Assembly: GCF_003672135.1 (NCBI RefSeq)
Contig: NC_039516.1
Location: 1,550,001-1,614,000, forward strand
Origin: Ooceraea biroi
Lineage: Eukaryota > Arthropoda > Insecta > Hymenoptera > Formicidae
DNA length: 64,000 bases
Direction of reading: 5' to 3'
Part shown: in pieces, positions 1 to 12,213 of the stretch
How positions within the stretch are numbered: the first letter of the stretch is position 1
How the letters are laid out: the number at the start of each line of letters is the position of its first letter
Translations under genes and position numbers: made by a program
Notes under the pieces: model-generated
Databases searched by the model: none
What the model was told of the DNA's origin: nothing
What the model saw: the letters and a program-made list of their open reading frames with translations, nothing else

Positions 1-37
1 GACTTTGACAGTTTCCAATGCGTCCTTGGGTGCAAGA

Positions 38-734
38 ATGGCAAATGATTCGGACAGCGAGGACGAAGACATGGGAATGGCGGGATACGTACCGTTATCA
101 CAGGTTTCTACAGATGCCGACCCAATACTGGACGACGACGAGGTAACTTGGAAATAAAGTAGCAATCTTTATTCTTAATTAGCAAAGAACAACTAAATAA
201 CAAAAGGCACAAAAGCAGTGAAAGTTCTGAGAATTTTCACACGTACAAAATTTACAAAAATTCAATGCAGACTGTAACAAAGAAATTATTAAGTAAAACT
301 GTTTTTCATACGCTTGCTTCTAACTGTTTAGATTCGAATTAAGCATAGTTTGATTCTTTGCTTTAGAATGACGAGTGGTTATCTGGAATTGGCGAATCCA
401 GTCAAGCACAAGCGTCTTCTTCGACAGTCGACAGTCAGCAGGTAAATCTTTCTTAGATCGGAACTGTTCAAATTCCATTTTAAATTTCATTTTCAATAAA
501 ATCCTTGTCACGTTTCAGAGTTGTTCGTCAGAGGTGCTGGAAGTCTGGTCGTGTTCACAGAATCGCACGGACATCGACTTGGACGCAGCCAAGATCAAGC
601 AAGTCAAATCCGTGATGGCATCCATCAAATTGCCTGAGACTAGCATTCCGCAATGGGCCAGTGCGATCTCGGAGGAGCAATGGAAGGAGCAACTTCTCGT
701 CCGCATCAAAGAGATGCAGAACAAGGATCCATAA
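38..734 (+). CDS. MEA1: Male-enhanced antigen 1 (MEA1) homologue
   Basis: Three phase-0 exons join cleanly: 38-142, 367-441 and 519-734, with GT donors after 142 and 441 and AG acceptors before 367 and 519. The product is about 131 residues, a typical MEA1 length. An acidic N-terminus (DSDSEDEDMGMAGYVPLSQ) carries the GY-PLSQ motif. The conserved C-terminal block begins VKSVMASIKLPETSIPQWA and is followed by a W-K-E-Q-L helix. MEA1 is a small conserved animal protein of unclear molecular function, first described in testis. The start at 38 is the first Met in frame before the acidic stretch. The frame stays open to the window edge, so the true start may lie further left. The gene converges with the SLC6 gene on the other strand. 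Confidence 0.88.
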
Positions 735-855
735 AGCTTAAGCCGCGACGTAGCCGCCAGTTGCAGCGACAGTTTTAAGACAGCGACGTTTAAACAGTAG
801 CTGCGCATAGTGAGCAGTAATGAGTCGAAGTAATTTATCATTAATAATAAGCCGT

Positions 856-861
856 AATAAA
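856..861 (+). terminator. Poly(A) signal of the MEA1 gene
   Basis: A canonical AATAAA lies about 120 bases after the MEA1 stop codon, the expected place for 3'-end formation. Confidence 0.6.
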
Positions 862-1390
862 TCGCGACTTGAAAATTATACAGAAACATAACGTCCCCGA
901 ATCACCTGTCGGGTATCGCTGAGTCTTGCGTACACTTTATCTAAGACTTAAGTGATGTAAAATGAAAACACTTGAATTTTATATTACTCTAAGCAAAGGG
1001 CAAGTTGTCGAACCTTTAGTGTTATTTTTTTGAAGGAACGTAACGAGCGTGACGCAATTGTGACGTGAGAGAAAGAAAAATCAGAATGAATCTCGAATGA
1101 ATTATTAAGTGTATTATTATTGTCTTCGTCTTTTTATATGTTATGTTTGAAAGCAGATTATAAGAGGTATATGATATATTTTAGATTAATTAATAGACCT
1201 AGCACGCGCGCGTGCGCGCGCGCTCCATGTGACTTCGCTCAAAGTGAGTGAAACACATTTGGCATCTTGTCTTAATACTACTCTCTGGCGAAATCTGATT
1301 TACTTGTGAATCGTATACATGTCGCGTTGCACTTGAATTTCCCTCGTTTTAAACTTAATCGCATATCGTGATCGGAAAAGCGATATGATC
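862..1390. other. Convergent intergenic stretch MEA1 / SLC6
   Basis: About 530 bases separate the two convergent genes and probably hold both 3' UTRs. The stretch is AT-rich apart from an alternating CG/GC tract at 1204-1223. I see no canonical AATAAA for the minus-strand gene close to its stop. Confidence 0.6.
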
Positions 1391-4354
1391 TTATAATTCG
1401 AATTCCGCATCGATGGCAGCAGCTTTGATCGGATTGAGTTTCTTTCGTAAGGCGGCCACGTCGTCTTCTATTTTTATCAATTTTCGATATTTCTGAAAAA
1501 AAAAAGATCGAATCACTTGAAAAGCACCTTGGATCGCAACATTTACATTTACGTTTCCGCGCGATCTGTCCGCACGTACCTCTGAGGTAGTTCCGGGTGT
1601 AACGCTCCAGATATAGATCATGTATCCTGGAATGCACAGCATCGAGGAGAGACCTGCGAGCCAGCCTAGGAAATGGCTCCACCATGGGAATTCGTATGTG
1701 AGATACTTCACAGGGACGAATTTGATGATATTGAAGATGAAAACGCCCTATGCGAAATGCAAACGGCGTGAGAATGTCATCGTCGTCGGGATGAAATTAA
1801 GGAATTAATCTTACCACGCAAATGGCAGGTGTGGTGAACGTCCAGCATATCTTCCACCAGAAGCAAGGATAATATCCTATCATATCGCGTATGCCATCGT
1901 AAAACTTGTCCACCCCGAATGCCCACGACACGGAGATGCATTCGAAGAACATCAGGAAAAGCAAGCAAAATCCGCTGACGGCGTACGTATCCAATAGTTG
2001 AAACACGTACATTCCGCCCTGGGAGAGGGGAAATTGAGCGATACGAAATTAAAAGGTTCCGTATAAAACAACAATTATTTAGACACTCGGACGAAGCAAT
2101 TCGTGCAGTATCAGCTAAAGTGTTGTTACTCACTTCCGTAACGCACAGAAGCCCTATTAAGTAGGAGATCAAGCATACGATCGCGATGAATGATTCCTTC
2201 CGCTTTCTGAGCTGTCGCGGCCACTCGTCCACAGCGGCGGTGATGAAGCCCTCCATGGTGCAGAACTGTAACGTGAATTGTTTTTACTGTTGATTCGTGT
2301 AGCTGCGCAATACCAGACGACGACTCCTGGGTTCGACGAATTTACGTTACCTGACTGTCGAGTCCTATCAGAAGGAGCATGAAGAAGAAGAGACTCGACC
2401 AGATTGACGCTCCGGGTAATTGCAACACCGCCGAGGGGTAAACTAGGAAAGCCAGGCCAGGCCCTGGTCGAAATGATATAAATATGCAAATCAAATTATT
2501 ACTGTTGCTGCCATTTGAGAACGAGCCATTTGAAAATCGATAATTACCGGAAGCGGCTACGTCGGCTACCGGTTTCTGTTGCTCGTGGGCCATGAAACCG
2601 ACGACAGAGAATATGACTACTCCACTAAGCAGGCTAGTGCAAGTGTTCACTCCGCAGACGATCAGCGCGTCTCTACAATGCACGGATAAGATTATGGAGC
2701 TGTGCAGAGCGAGAAGATAGAGAGTATACTTACTTGTAAACGTTATTGTTGAACTTGTTGTAACTGCCTAGAGCCACCAGGGCGCCTAGACCGAGAGCGT
2801 AAGTGAAGAATATCTGCGTCACCGCGTCTATCCATACCTACGTGTGACAATTGCGCAGTGTTACCTATGTTTAATCGTATCAACGAAAAGTGGATACCGT
2901 GTCATTGGGATTTTACCTCGGGATCGCCGAGTTTCGACAGATTTGGCGTCGCGTAGTATTTCAAACCTTCCACGGCTCCAGGAAGTGTCAAGCCCCTCAC
3001 CAGCAGCACCGCCAGCAAGGCGTACGGGAAGAGCGCCGTGAAATAAACGACCTGTATCGCGTTGTATGTATATAATGCAGAGTAAATATTCATTCTAATT
3101 CAGCCTATTTTACCTTGCCGGTCCATTTGACGCCTTTCCAGATGCAAAAGTAACACATGATCCAGACGACCGCGAGTGTACCGGCTAGCTCCCATCTTAT
3201 ACCACCTACTTCCTCGATACTCGAAGAAATTTGTAGAGTTCGCCTCCTGTTTGCAACAAGTAAGATGTAGTAAGCGATGTTGTTCTGCTGTAATTATTTT
3301 TTAAATAAAATTAATTTAACTCACTCCCAAAATTCCTTGACTGGATCTTTTAGCAGCTCATGACTTAGATTTCCTAAAGACGTGGCGCACATGAGATTGT
3401 TCGCTCCGTGGTCGCTCGGCCAGCACGTAATGTTCAGACGTTCGTCGGGCGTGATGCAGTAACGCGTGTTCCATGAGTTGTCGCAATATCTCCAAGGCAC
3501 GTCTGTGTAGAACATTTTTTTTAAATAAAATCAATTTTGTCTTTAATCATCGAATTGCGTAAATCGTTCAGTGTTCTAAGCAAAATCATGTACTTACCGG
3601 CTCGTAAAGAGACCAGAAAGTAGAAGAGCGCCCAAGCAAGAATGATGATATAATACACATTGGTCCAACAAGAAAGTACGCAGGTCGCGTATCCAATGCC
3701 TGCAAAAATTGATCAGCATCACTATCATGTTTTCAGAAGAATCTTGGCAAGATAAAAGGCCTGCAATGCTGCTCGTAATCACCTTTGAAAATCGGTGCTA
3801 TTTTAAAGACACCCAAACCGCCTATCGTCAGCATCTGTCCTAGGGACAACTCCATCAGAAACATGGGTATACCAGCCAGCGCGAGCGCGATGAAGTAGGG
3901 CACCATAAAAGCACCACCGCCATTCTTGTAACACAGATAGGGGAACCGCCATAGGTTTCCTAAACCTATCGCCAATCCCACGACGGACAATATGAATTCA
4001 ATCTTTAAAGGAGAAAGGTGCGCAATTGATCGTTTGGTTTTAAATCCAGATCCTAGTCAAGCGTTGATTGACGCGCCTCACCTTGCTGCTCCAGTTTCCC
4101 CGCTCCGGGAAATCCCTGATAATGGATAATCTCCTGATAATGGAGGACTGCCGTAGACATTGTATCGCTTCAAATCGAAAATCTGACTCTTTCTCGCCAT
4201 TCGCCGAGGTGGTTCTGTTGCTGGGAGGTTCAACGAACAGCGGCTTCAGTTCCTGCACTGGAGTCACGGGACTCACCGCCGCCGCCGGTTTCCGTGGCAG
4301 CGGACTGGTGGCTCTGTCTACCTTGGGAAGGCCGGTCGATCCCGTCGAAGGCAT
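1391..4354 (-). CDS. SLC6 sodium/chloride-dependent transporter, GABA-transporter-like
   Basis: Thirteen exons join in frame: 4354-4082, 4002-3783, 3699-3598, 3502-3325, 3246-3114, 3051-2917, 2837-2734, 2672-2548, 2463-2351, 2265-2134, 2018-1815, 1747-1580 and 1492-1391. They give 1,989 bases and 662 residues, a normal SLC6 length. Family hallmarks are the TM1 motif GLAIGLGNLWRFPYLC then NGGGAF, a TM3 with NVYYIIILAWALFY, and an EL2 with paired cysteines (WRYCDNSWNTRYC) and N-glycosylation sites NIT and NLS. TM6 has LGLGALVALGSYNKFNNN, TM7 FSVVGFMAH, and TM8 GLDSQFCTMEGFITA across an exon join. These match vertebrate GAT-1 more closely than the glycine or inebriated branches. The expected role is uptake of GABA or a related small amino acid across the plasma membrane, coupled to Na+ and Cl-. 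The cytosolic N-terminus (about 91 residues, Pro/Ser-rich) is longer than in GAT-1. Substrate is inferred from family resemblance only. Confidence 0.94.
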
Positions 4355-6819
4355 TATCCGTTCAAAGGCGACGAAATCGCGGGGACGAGATCGGGATCAG
4401 AGCATCATCCTAAACCCTGACGTCATCCTAAACGACTGTCTGCGCGAGCGGACCAGATCGTAGATCAGCACACCCAATACGTGCGACGTACGTTCCTCAG
4501 ACTAAAACAGACTAAAAGATACACGGGATTGTCGTTGACTCGATAGTGAAATGGAAAGAGACAGGGGAGGCAAAGGGCTGATTGCACATGATTGCTGTCT
4601 ATATAAGGAAATTTGTACAATGTGACCTTCTCGTTCTATCTAGTCGCCGTGGTGCCAGCCGACCTTAATAAACAGGAAGCCCTTTAAGAGCGCCCGGACA
4701 ATGGGACGCGAGGACACCGTGTAGGGAACGATGGTGAAACTCTAATATGAATAATTGATATTCGTGGTCTCTTGTAATACCCATCGCGGTCATCGTCGCC
4801 GTGGTGCGCGCGAGCGCGAGGTGCGTACAAGGTATGACATATAGTAGATAAGGGTCTTGATGATGACGGACGACGGATAACAAGCCACTTCCGGGAATCA
4901 TAGCGTTCGCCGAACGCGTTCTCATCGTCACAACCTTGTCCTATTTTATCGTTTAATTCATGGTGTTCTATCGCGGCATTGTCCGTCTTGTACCTTGTCT
5001 ACCTCACCATGGCAAAATGGAAAATCAGATTCTGCTTTCTTATTATTCGATCACGAAAAAATAAGGAACTGTTTCGTACTATCATAGAACAAGTACTACC
5101 GGGACGAAAAATTCAATTCTAATTTAATTCTCTGCCTGTGGATGGCTTCGTGGCATTATCACTAAAAGTTTCTTATTATTACATTCAAAAGAACAATGTT
5201 GTTATTGTACGATATATAATGATATTATTATACCTGTTGTAGATTTGTAATAATATTCTTAAATGGTCATTATTCTGTATAAAAAGCTTTTTCTTTACAT
5301 ATTATTTCGACTTGGCGGTATCTTCACTACAAAATTTTATCGAAAGGACAAAATTTCTGCATCGTTTAAATTTAATCGAGATATACGAAGACCAATATCT
5401 CTGTACGTGTATGACAATTCTATCTTATTACAGATTTTCGCCTCACATAATGCGCGCAATTCGAAGAAGCAAATAGGGGGGACAGGAAGATAGGAATATT
5501 TCATTTCCATTTATTGCCTTATTCACGGTGCGTAAGTGCGTACGGGAAATAAGTGACGGAAATGAGATACTTCCACTGTTTCGTCCAGTTTCTTACGTCG
5601 AGGAAACGATGCATTCGTGCATGAAAAATAGTAAATATAATATACATACGCTATTGTTGCGACGCAGTTCTCTTTTGTAATTGTTCTTTTCCTTTTTCTT
5701 TCAGTATCCGCGCAGTGGTCCTTACATGCGCATCCTCGATATCCTGCGAGATATTTCGTCTTTTCCACCAATGTTATCCGTGAGAGAGATCACTTCCGAG
5801 ATCTTCGGTGCGGGGTGCGGATCCTTCGAAAGGGTGAAGTCACCCCTTTCAAGACGTTAACCGTGCGTCACGATTTCGAGGAAGGACCCGCGCGGATGCA
5901 GAGATTTCTGCCGTACCCCGTCACGATCTACCCCACAATGACGCACGGTCCCCCTCGAGCATGAACGCACCTATCTTTCCATTCAACAAATTAATGCCAT
6001 AGTGTCACTCTATATTTAGGCTGCTCGTACAGCACGGAGAGATCGGTCGAACGCGCGCGAATCGCGTCCGCTGAGTGAGATACGATGTTCTCCATTTTTC
6101 CTTTGCATTATCGCGTGGATCCTGCGAAATGCATTTGGATAATTTTTCATCGTCACCTTGGAGGCGAATATATATTTTGGAAACGACCGCAGAGGCCGAT
6201 AATTCAGAACTAGATGATAAAATTATTGATCCCCAAATTTCTGTAACAAAAATATATCTCTGGTATGTTATTGTAATAAATTACATGTCTTTTAAAACAT
6301 TATTGTTATTAGTAAAATTCATTTGTTCAGAGATCAATATGTTTATCTAATAATTCCAGATTATAACTATTTATTTGACAGTAAAATTAAGTTTTAAGCA
6401 TAAAGTTTTCTCTATACATTTCTAATTAAATAAAGTACGTAAAATATAGCTCCTCCGACGCTTTCGCTTCTACAATATTCCATTATTCTCTCCCGTGTTC
6501 TCTTCGTCATATCTTTCTTCAATTCTTCTTCAAACTCCTCGGTTCCTACTCAAATAAAAGCTTTGGAAACATATAACCTACAAGGAAACGGCAATTGTAC
6601 GTAACAAATTACGACAATTTATAATCGCGCATTATTGAAAGGCAGGTTAGATCGAGAGAAATAATCGCGACTGCGATTAGTCGATTGGCTTACGTCTTAT
6701 TGCTCGAGATCCTTCCCGTATCACGGCTACGTTCGCGCGGCACGCGCAATTGAATTTCCGATAGTGATTTCGACGTAACGACGGAGATTACCATAAATTT
6801 CGCACGTATTTCCATAATT
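4355..6819. other. Intergenic region, likely promoters of SLC6 (-) and ZAD (+) genes
   Basis: This 2.5 kb separates the divergent SLC6 and ZAD genes. Open frames here are short, with unbiased codon use and no recognisable domain. A TATATAAG run at about 4591-4600 sits some 240 bases upstream of the SLC6 start but reads as a TATA box on the wrong strand. From 5200 to 6450 the sequence is AT-rich and featureless. Confidence 0.5.
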
Positions 6820-8098
6820 ATGGATATAAGAGTTAACGATAATGACGTCGCGAAGGAGGAATCGCGATGCTTCGTCTGCGACGCCCAAGTCCGGGGTCGT
6901 TATTACACCCTGGCTACCTGCAGAACGCAAAATTCGCAGGCCAGGGTAATCGAGAAGCTCGGCGAGCTGGTCGGTGAGAGGTGACGGATCCATCTTTATT
7001 ATTATTGTTATTATTAGCGATCCGTGCAAATGCCCTCTGCGTGAAACCAGCAGACGTTGAACGACAGATCTGTTGTCTTTCGTCACAGATACATGGTTGT
7101 GATATCCGAGGACGACGTGATCTGTCGGAGTTGTGCCGTCCTCGTCAACAACCTCGACAGGCTGGAGACGGAGATGCGCAACGTGCGGAATCACGTCCTG
7201 AGATTCCTAGAGCGGAAGTACTTCCTGGAGGACGGGGAGCTCCGGGGCAACAGCGACAGGCCGAAACCGTGCCAGCCGCCGCAAATTACGAAGTCGAACG
7301 CGAGGGAGGTTACCAATTGTTGCGCCAGACAGAGTGAAATTGACTTGGAAACGTACTACTCGAAGAACAAGCAGATACGAAAGAGATCTCACTCGTGGCT
7401 GCAATGCGACAAGTGTAAATATACCACCCATCTCAACTCCTTCATGATGCACCATTTGAGGGATCATGTCAAGCAGAAGACATCCTGTGATGTCAGATGT
7501 GAACTGTGTGTTAATCAGGAAGAAACCGTGCACCACTGTGCCGACACGAATAAATCGAGCAATAAGGAGAATGAGAGAGGTCGGACATTGTTATATTAAG
7601 AAAAGGTGATATCACTGCGATCACACTTGGTTCTTAGTGAATCACGATGATATTGATATGTTACAGATAATTCTGACACTCTTGCCAGAAATGATTCCAT
7701 GGAAGCATCGTCTATAGAAAAGAGGATGCAATCAGTTTTGCTACCCGCTCAAACACCACCACCTGCAATGAGTTTAGCGAGTAACGATCACGTGTATATC
7801 TCTAGTATATTACCAGCGAGTGAGTATTTGCTATTGGCGAGGCCATTGGTTTCTACAGACACATTTAAAAAAAAACGTTTCTATTGTAAAAGATGGTCCC
7901 GCACCCTTCAAGCAACCGATGTACATTTTGCAACCGCTAAACACTGATATTGACAATTCAAGGAGGAATACAGCGAGATCAGATTCTGTGCAAGAGACGG
8001 AAGCAAAGTCCAGAGGTGAAGGTAGAGGACAGACGTTGACTCTGATGGAGGACGGAAGTCTGGGAATGATGGAAATAGCTTGCTGGAATGAAACGTGA
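6820..8098 (+). CDS. ZAD-type zinc-finger protein (frame broken at a poly-A run)
   Basis: Exons are 6820-6980, 7089-7579 and 7667-8098. Residues 17 and 20 (CFVC) and 66 and 69 (CRSC) form the two cysteine pairs of a zinc-finger-associated domain, a dimerisation module common in insect transcription factors. One classic C2H2 finger follows: C150-x2-C153-x12-H166-x3-H170. A further CELC...HHC cluster lies downstream. Few fingers are present for a ZAD protein. In exon 3 the frame ends at 7947. A +1 shift exactly at the nine-A run 7867-7875 would restore an open frame to the TGA at 8096-8098, giving about 360 residues. The donor after 7579 is a poor GTCGGA; reading through it stops at 7597-7599, a possible short isoform. 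The product is probably a nuclear DNA-binding protein; targets are unknown. Confidence 0.82.
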
Positions 8099-8203
8099 AG
8101 CGTCTCGAGCTAGTAATAATGCCTCATCGACGTTGATTGTGGATGTTAAAATTGTTTTATTGTTCTCGCATTTTATTATTGTTATGGATTAGCTGGCCAA
8201 AAT

Positions 8204-8209
8204 AATAAA
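8204..8209 (+). terminator. Poly(A) signal of the ZAD gene
   Basis: AATAAA about 105 bases after the restored stop codon of the ZAD gene. This supports 8098 rather than 7947 or 7599 as the main coding end, though it does not prove it. Confidence 0.55.
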
Positions 8210-8488
8210 TCCAGCACTGTAACAAACTGTTAACATCATGTTAACGTTATTTTAATTTAGAATTATATCGGTAAAATACGTTATCGACGTCTTCGCAGTT
8301 TGAAATTGGCGGGCGTTCGTGACGTCCGCTTTTACCGACCGATTTTCTCCTAGTGACTTCGCGACGCTACGTTGGCGCCACTGCTGTTTTAAAAGTTTTG
8401 AATGATGGTGTGGTTGAGCGTCCGTAGCAACTGTAACTGATCGAGTGGGATCCCGAGTTCTGTTTACTTCAATTTACTCGCAATTCTG

Positions 8489-9533
8489 ATGGATTCCGAG
8501 GCGCTCAAGTGCGATTTATTTCACGCGCTACAAAATCACGATCACAGCGTTATGCCGAAATGGAAAGCTTCGTGCCAGGAGTTTCGCTCGCACATCGCTG
8601 TCAAATTCAAGGAGAGACTCCTTCGTCAGAAAGGTACGTGTCCCGTGCGTGTTCCTGCAAAACCATATCAAAGTAATATCTAATAACGAATCATTTGTGA
8701 GTAATCTTGTATAGACACGCGAACAAAATTCTTTGTTATGCAGATCGCACCGAGAAGAAATCTGCCAATGACAGAAAGGTGTCAGAGTTGCAACAGGAGA
8801 GTGACACAGTTGGATCGAATATAGACGCGGTCGCGTTGCAGTGGAAGGTAACGGACAAGAAGATATCCAATGCCATAAAGTCACAGGAGAGCGTGAAGGA
8901 TGAAATGGAAAAACTGAAGGCACAGGAAGACACCCTGTCGCTGGAAATGGTGGATGTAGAACTTGGTACTTGCATCTATCCGTCTGTACAAGATCTCGCA
9001 AGATCAGCGACACGTTATTGTTTCCTCTTCTGATTCTGTATTCTGATTTCGCATTTCCCTTTAACGGTATACTTTCAGAGAGGGAGACAAAAAGGAGAAA
9101 CAAGGTTTTGAAGTGGGACGCTATTAAACGCGCATGCCAAATCTACAAACATAACTTGGACATACATATAAGTCTCCAAGAGGAGGAGGATCGTCAGGAA
9201 GTAAAATTTTCCTTTTTTACGCAGAGCGCAGTCACAAAGGACAAGTACTTTGTTCAATTGTCATGCAGTGATAATCATTGGAAAGGTATGCAACCAGAGA
9301 ACGCATTTGACGTAAAATATACAATTACTGAAACTAATTAATAATACTAAAAATGCACGATTGTTGTTTCAGTTGAACAGATCGAACCAAATGTAAGAAG
9401 AGAACATTTCAATCAATTATCCATCACGACCGATCCTTCTGATCGTTCCAAAGTGCCAGATCTCACGCTATTTTTGTGCCAGATAAGAAATATATTTTTA
9501 AAACATTACATGAAAACGGGGAAAAAGCAATAA
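8489..9533 (+). CDS. Spc25: Kinetochore protein Spc25
   Basis: Four exons, 8489-8633, 8744-8965, 9079-9285 and 9373-9533, join in frame to 735 bases and 244 residues, close to the usual Spc25 size. Residues about 50-150 are Lys/Glu-rich heptad-like coiled coil (e.g. KVSELQQESDTVG and VKDEMEKLKAQEDTLSLEM). The C-terminal part has the Spc25 globular-domain pattern: a W-A-Y-helix (WDAIKRACQIYKHNLDIHI), a strand KFSFFTQS, a strand KYFVQLSC, and a final helix LFLCQIRNIFLKHYM. Spc25 pairs with Spc24 in the Ndc80 complex, which links centromeric chromatin to spindle microtubules. Sequence conservation in this family is low, so the call rests on architecture plus the C-terminal pattern. The gene follows the ZAD gene head-to-tail. 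Confidence 0.83.
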
Positions 9534-9639
9534 ATGTGAAAAGAATTGTTAATAAGATTGTATATACATTATGTGAAAATTTAGTTTGAATATATCTCAT
9601 AAGATAGTTTTATCTTTTTCTGCAAGAGAGATCTTTATT

Positions 9640-9645
9640 AATAAA
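9640..9645 (+). terminator. Poly(A) signal of Spc25
   Basis: AATAAA about 107 bases past the Spc25 stop codon, in AT-rich 3' sequence. Confidence 0.6.
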
Positions 9646-10358
9646 AGTTGATACCTAAAAAAAGTGAATTATTATATGTATGATACGTAACATATACATA
9701 CACACACATCACATGTCGACATCATTTTATTTGATCATAATTTGTGTCGTCGTTTCAACGACAATTTCGGATTTTCTTCTTTCTTCGAGCTTTATTAATT
9801 CCGTTACAAGAGCTCCTTCGTGTTCCTTTGGAGATTCAAGCAGAAGTCAAAGAGAAAGATTCAAATTGCAAGTCACACGCGTAGTGCGGATAAATAACTT
9901 AGTTGCTAAAATTATATAAACAGGTCTCTGCTTTGTCTTTTTATAAGAGAGTATATATATGTACATATACATATGTATAAATGATATCTACGTATACATA
10001 TATAGTACTGCGTCGTCTCGCAAGACATCGCGAGGGATTCACTTATGAATAAGGTACAATGGTTGAAGCTTAGAGTAATACACCATATATCTTGAATTAT
10101 TTTCGACGGTACTTCTTCGCTTATGTTCAAATATTCGCGTATTCATCTCGTACAGATGATGGATAGTTACATTTACTCGTTGTAATACTTAATCGTTTAT
10201 TTAGCGATCAGTTTTCGCGATGTTCTTTTTACGACGCACAGGTTTAACTTTTTTTTTTTAATCGAAATACTTAACAGAGATAAATTATTTTGATTCTGAG
10301 TTCTAGCTTTTTAATGAAGCTAGCAGTCGTGTTACTGGCTGCAATGCGTACATGTCGG

Positions 10359-10390
10359 AATGATCGGACAGTGATCACTGTGCGATCATT
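10359..10390. repeat. 32-base near-perfect palindrome
   Basis: The two 16-base arms, starting AATGATCGGACAGTGA on each strand, are reverse complements apart from one symmetric position pair (G where C is needed). The centre reads CAGTGATCACTG. It could bind a dimeric factor or form a small cruciform. No family can be assigned. Confidence 0.75.
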
Positions 10391-11793
10391 AACGTTCCTG
10401 GTTCAGGGAAACGCCTTTGGCACGATACTTGTGGATCTTCTGTTCTGGAATTCTCGCAAAGTATATCACTTAATATTAATTATCCGCGCATAAGATAGTC
10501 GAAAATTCTTCGATTTACGACGAGTATACATTTGACACGAGGATTACAGCATGGCATTTCTCCTTGCGAATTTTTATGACGCACACTCGCCGCGCGCGTT
10601 ATACCGATATCTCGACTATTATTTACGCACATATGGAATAGCCGAACGCACCGCACGCAGATGAACGGGCTGATTCATTATGTATGCGTGCAGGCACGCT
10701 GATAACAATTCGTCCCTATTGGCACGAGTTAACGAAGAAGTCAATTGATCGCCCACTGCCAATTTGTCCATGCCGACGGCATAAGTTAACAGATTTCATT
10801 TGCTCCATTGACCCGCCGGGAATCCATTTGCATATACATGACTATCGAGGAATTTGATTGAAGACCGAAGTCTCCTGTGAAGTTATTACGTTGCATCGGA
10901 ATGCTGCGCTGCCGTTTTTCCTTCTCTCTGAGATCGTCGCTGTGTGATGCGATACGTCAGAAACTTAACTCGCGTCGGAAAACGATGATTAGCGTATTTC
11001 TAACGCTCGAATGCCTCTCGTGAACGCTCTCTTGGAATACTATTTTCGGAATATAATATTCAATTATTTTTTACTATGTCAAATATCATTTCTTTGTTAT
11101 TCGAAATGTCTTTCGAAACATAAAAAACGCGCAAACGTCCGACACTTTTGAACTCGTGCGAAAAACGTATCGATGAATGTACGTGAGAATTATGAATCAC
11201 GGATCGATGAATATCGAATCTCGTAAATGAACTGAACGCTTTAGATGCGAATGCATTGTCAGCTATTTCTCGTTTCGTGTGCTCAACTTTGACGAAAAGA
11301 AACGCTAAATTAAAAAAGGAAAAAAAACGACTTACTTCTATACAAGATTCTCCGCTAATAGAGACTATTTACAATGTAAGGGCCTCGTTCGTTGGTTCAA
11401 CAAGGAAGTTTAACGATCGATATGGTTTGTACGGAGTCGTACAAACAATCCCACGTTCATACGCGTTACTTATCAACGACTATCAATTTCGTTGGACACT
11501 GAATTCTAATTGGACTATTTCGGAACTAGTATCGGGTATATCGGATAAACGATCACCCCGTAGCCCCGGTTGTCCAACGCGAATATCTCCGAATCGTCGC
11601 TTAAATCGTCTTAAAAGTATCGGGGACTATGCAGATTCGTCTCGGGATTCGCTACACTAAGGAAGATGCTTCAGCTCCGAAACCGCCAATTCACAGAATC
11701 GTTTCTCTATCTACGTAGATGGTTTACACGCCACACGTACACATACACACACGTACACACATACATGTACATCGCGCCTATGAAATATTCTTC

Positions 11794-11833
<40 letters not shown>

Positions 11834-11849
11834 AGAGGGAGGAGAGGAG

Positions 11850-11884
<35 letters not shown>
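11794..11884. repeat. GA/GGA microsatellite
   Basis: About 90 bases of nearly pure (GA)n interrupted by GGGAGAGGGAGGAGAGGA in the middle. It generates spurious Arg/Glu-rich and Ser/Leu-rich open frames on both strands. Confidence 0.95.
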
Positions 11885-11886
<2 letters not shown>

Positions 11887-12213
11887 CGGAACATCATCGA
11901 GCCCATTACACATTACGCACGATACATATAACATACACGCGATACGTATTACTAAGTGGATGTCCAAAGAGACGGCGTGTCCGTGCTCGAGGTTCGTTTT
12001 CACTCGTACTTTGGTGGTGTCCGCGCCTTCCCCGCCGTCTCGTCCGACTCGTCATTCGGTTCCGCGAGTTTTTTTTATCGCGGGGGTCCTTTCTCTACAG
12101 CGCGCGAATGTTCTCCACGCCGGATCTTCCTTTCCACCGTCGCGTCTCCCTCTCCCATTCATGCTCGATTATTCTCAAAGAGCCACTACATGCCGAGACA
12201 GCGGTGCATCCGT

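Larger units (their letters stand above)
9646..12213. other. Intergenic region between Spc25 and the LRR gene
   Basis: No credible coding frame is seen. The region is AT-rich on the left, has a near-perfect palindrome at 10359-10390, and a long GA microsatellite at 11794-11884. The 251-residue frame at 11666-12421 is driven by the GA repeat and overlaps the LRR gene's last exon on the other strand, so it is not called. The LRR gene's 3' UTR probably lies just left of 12214. Confidence 0.5.

Noticed and set aside
4591..4600. TATATAAG as a TATA box
   Set aside because: It is oriented for the plus strand, where no gene starts nearby; the adjacent gene is on the minus strand.
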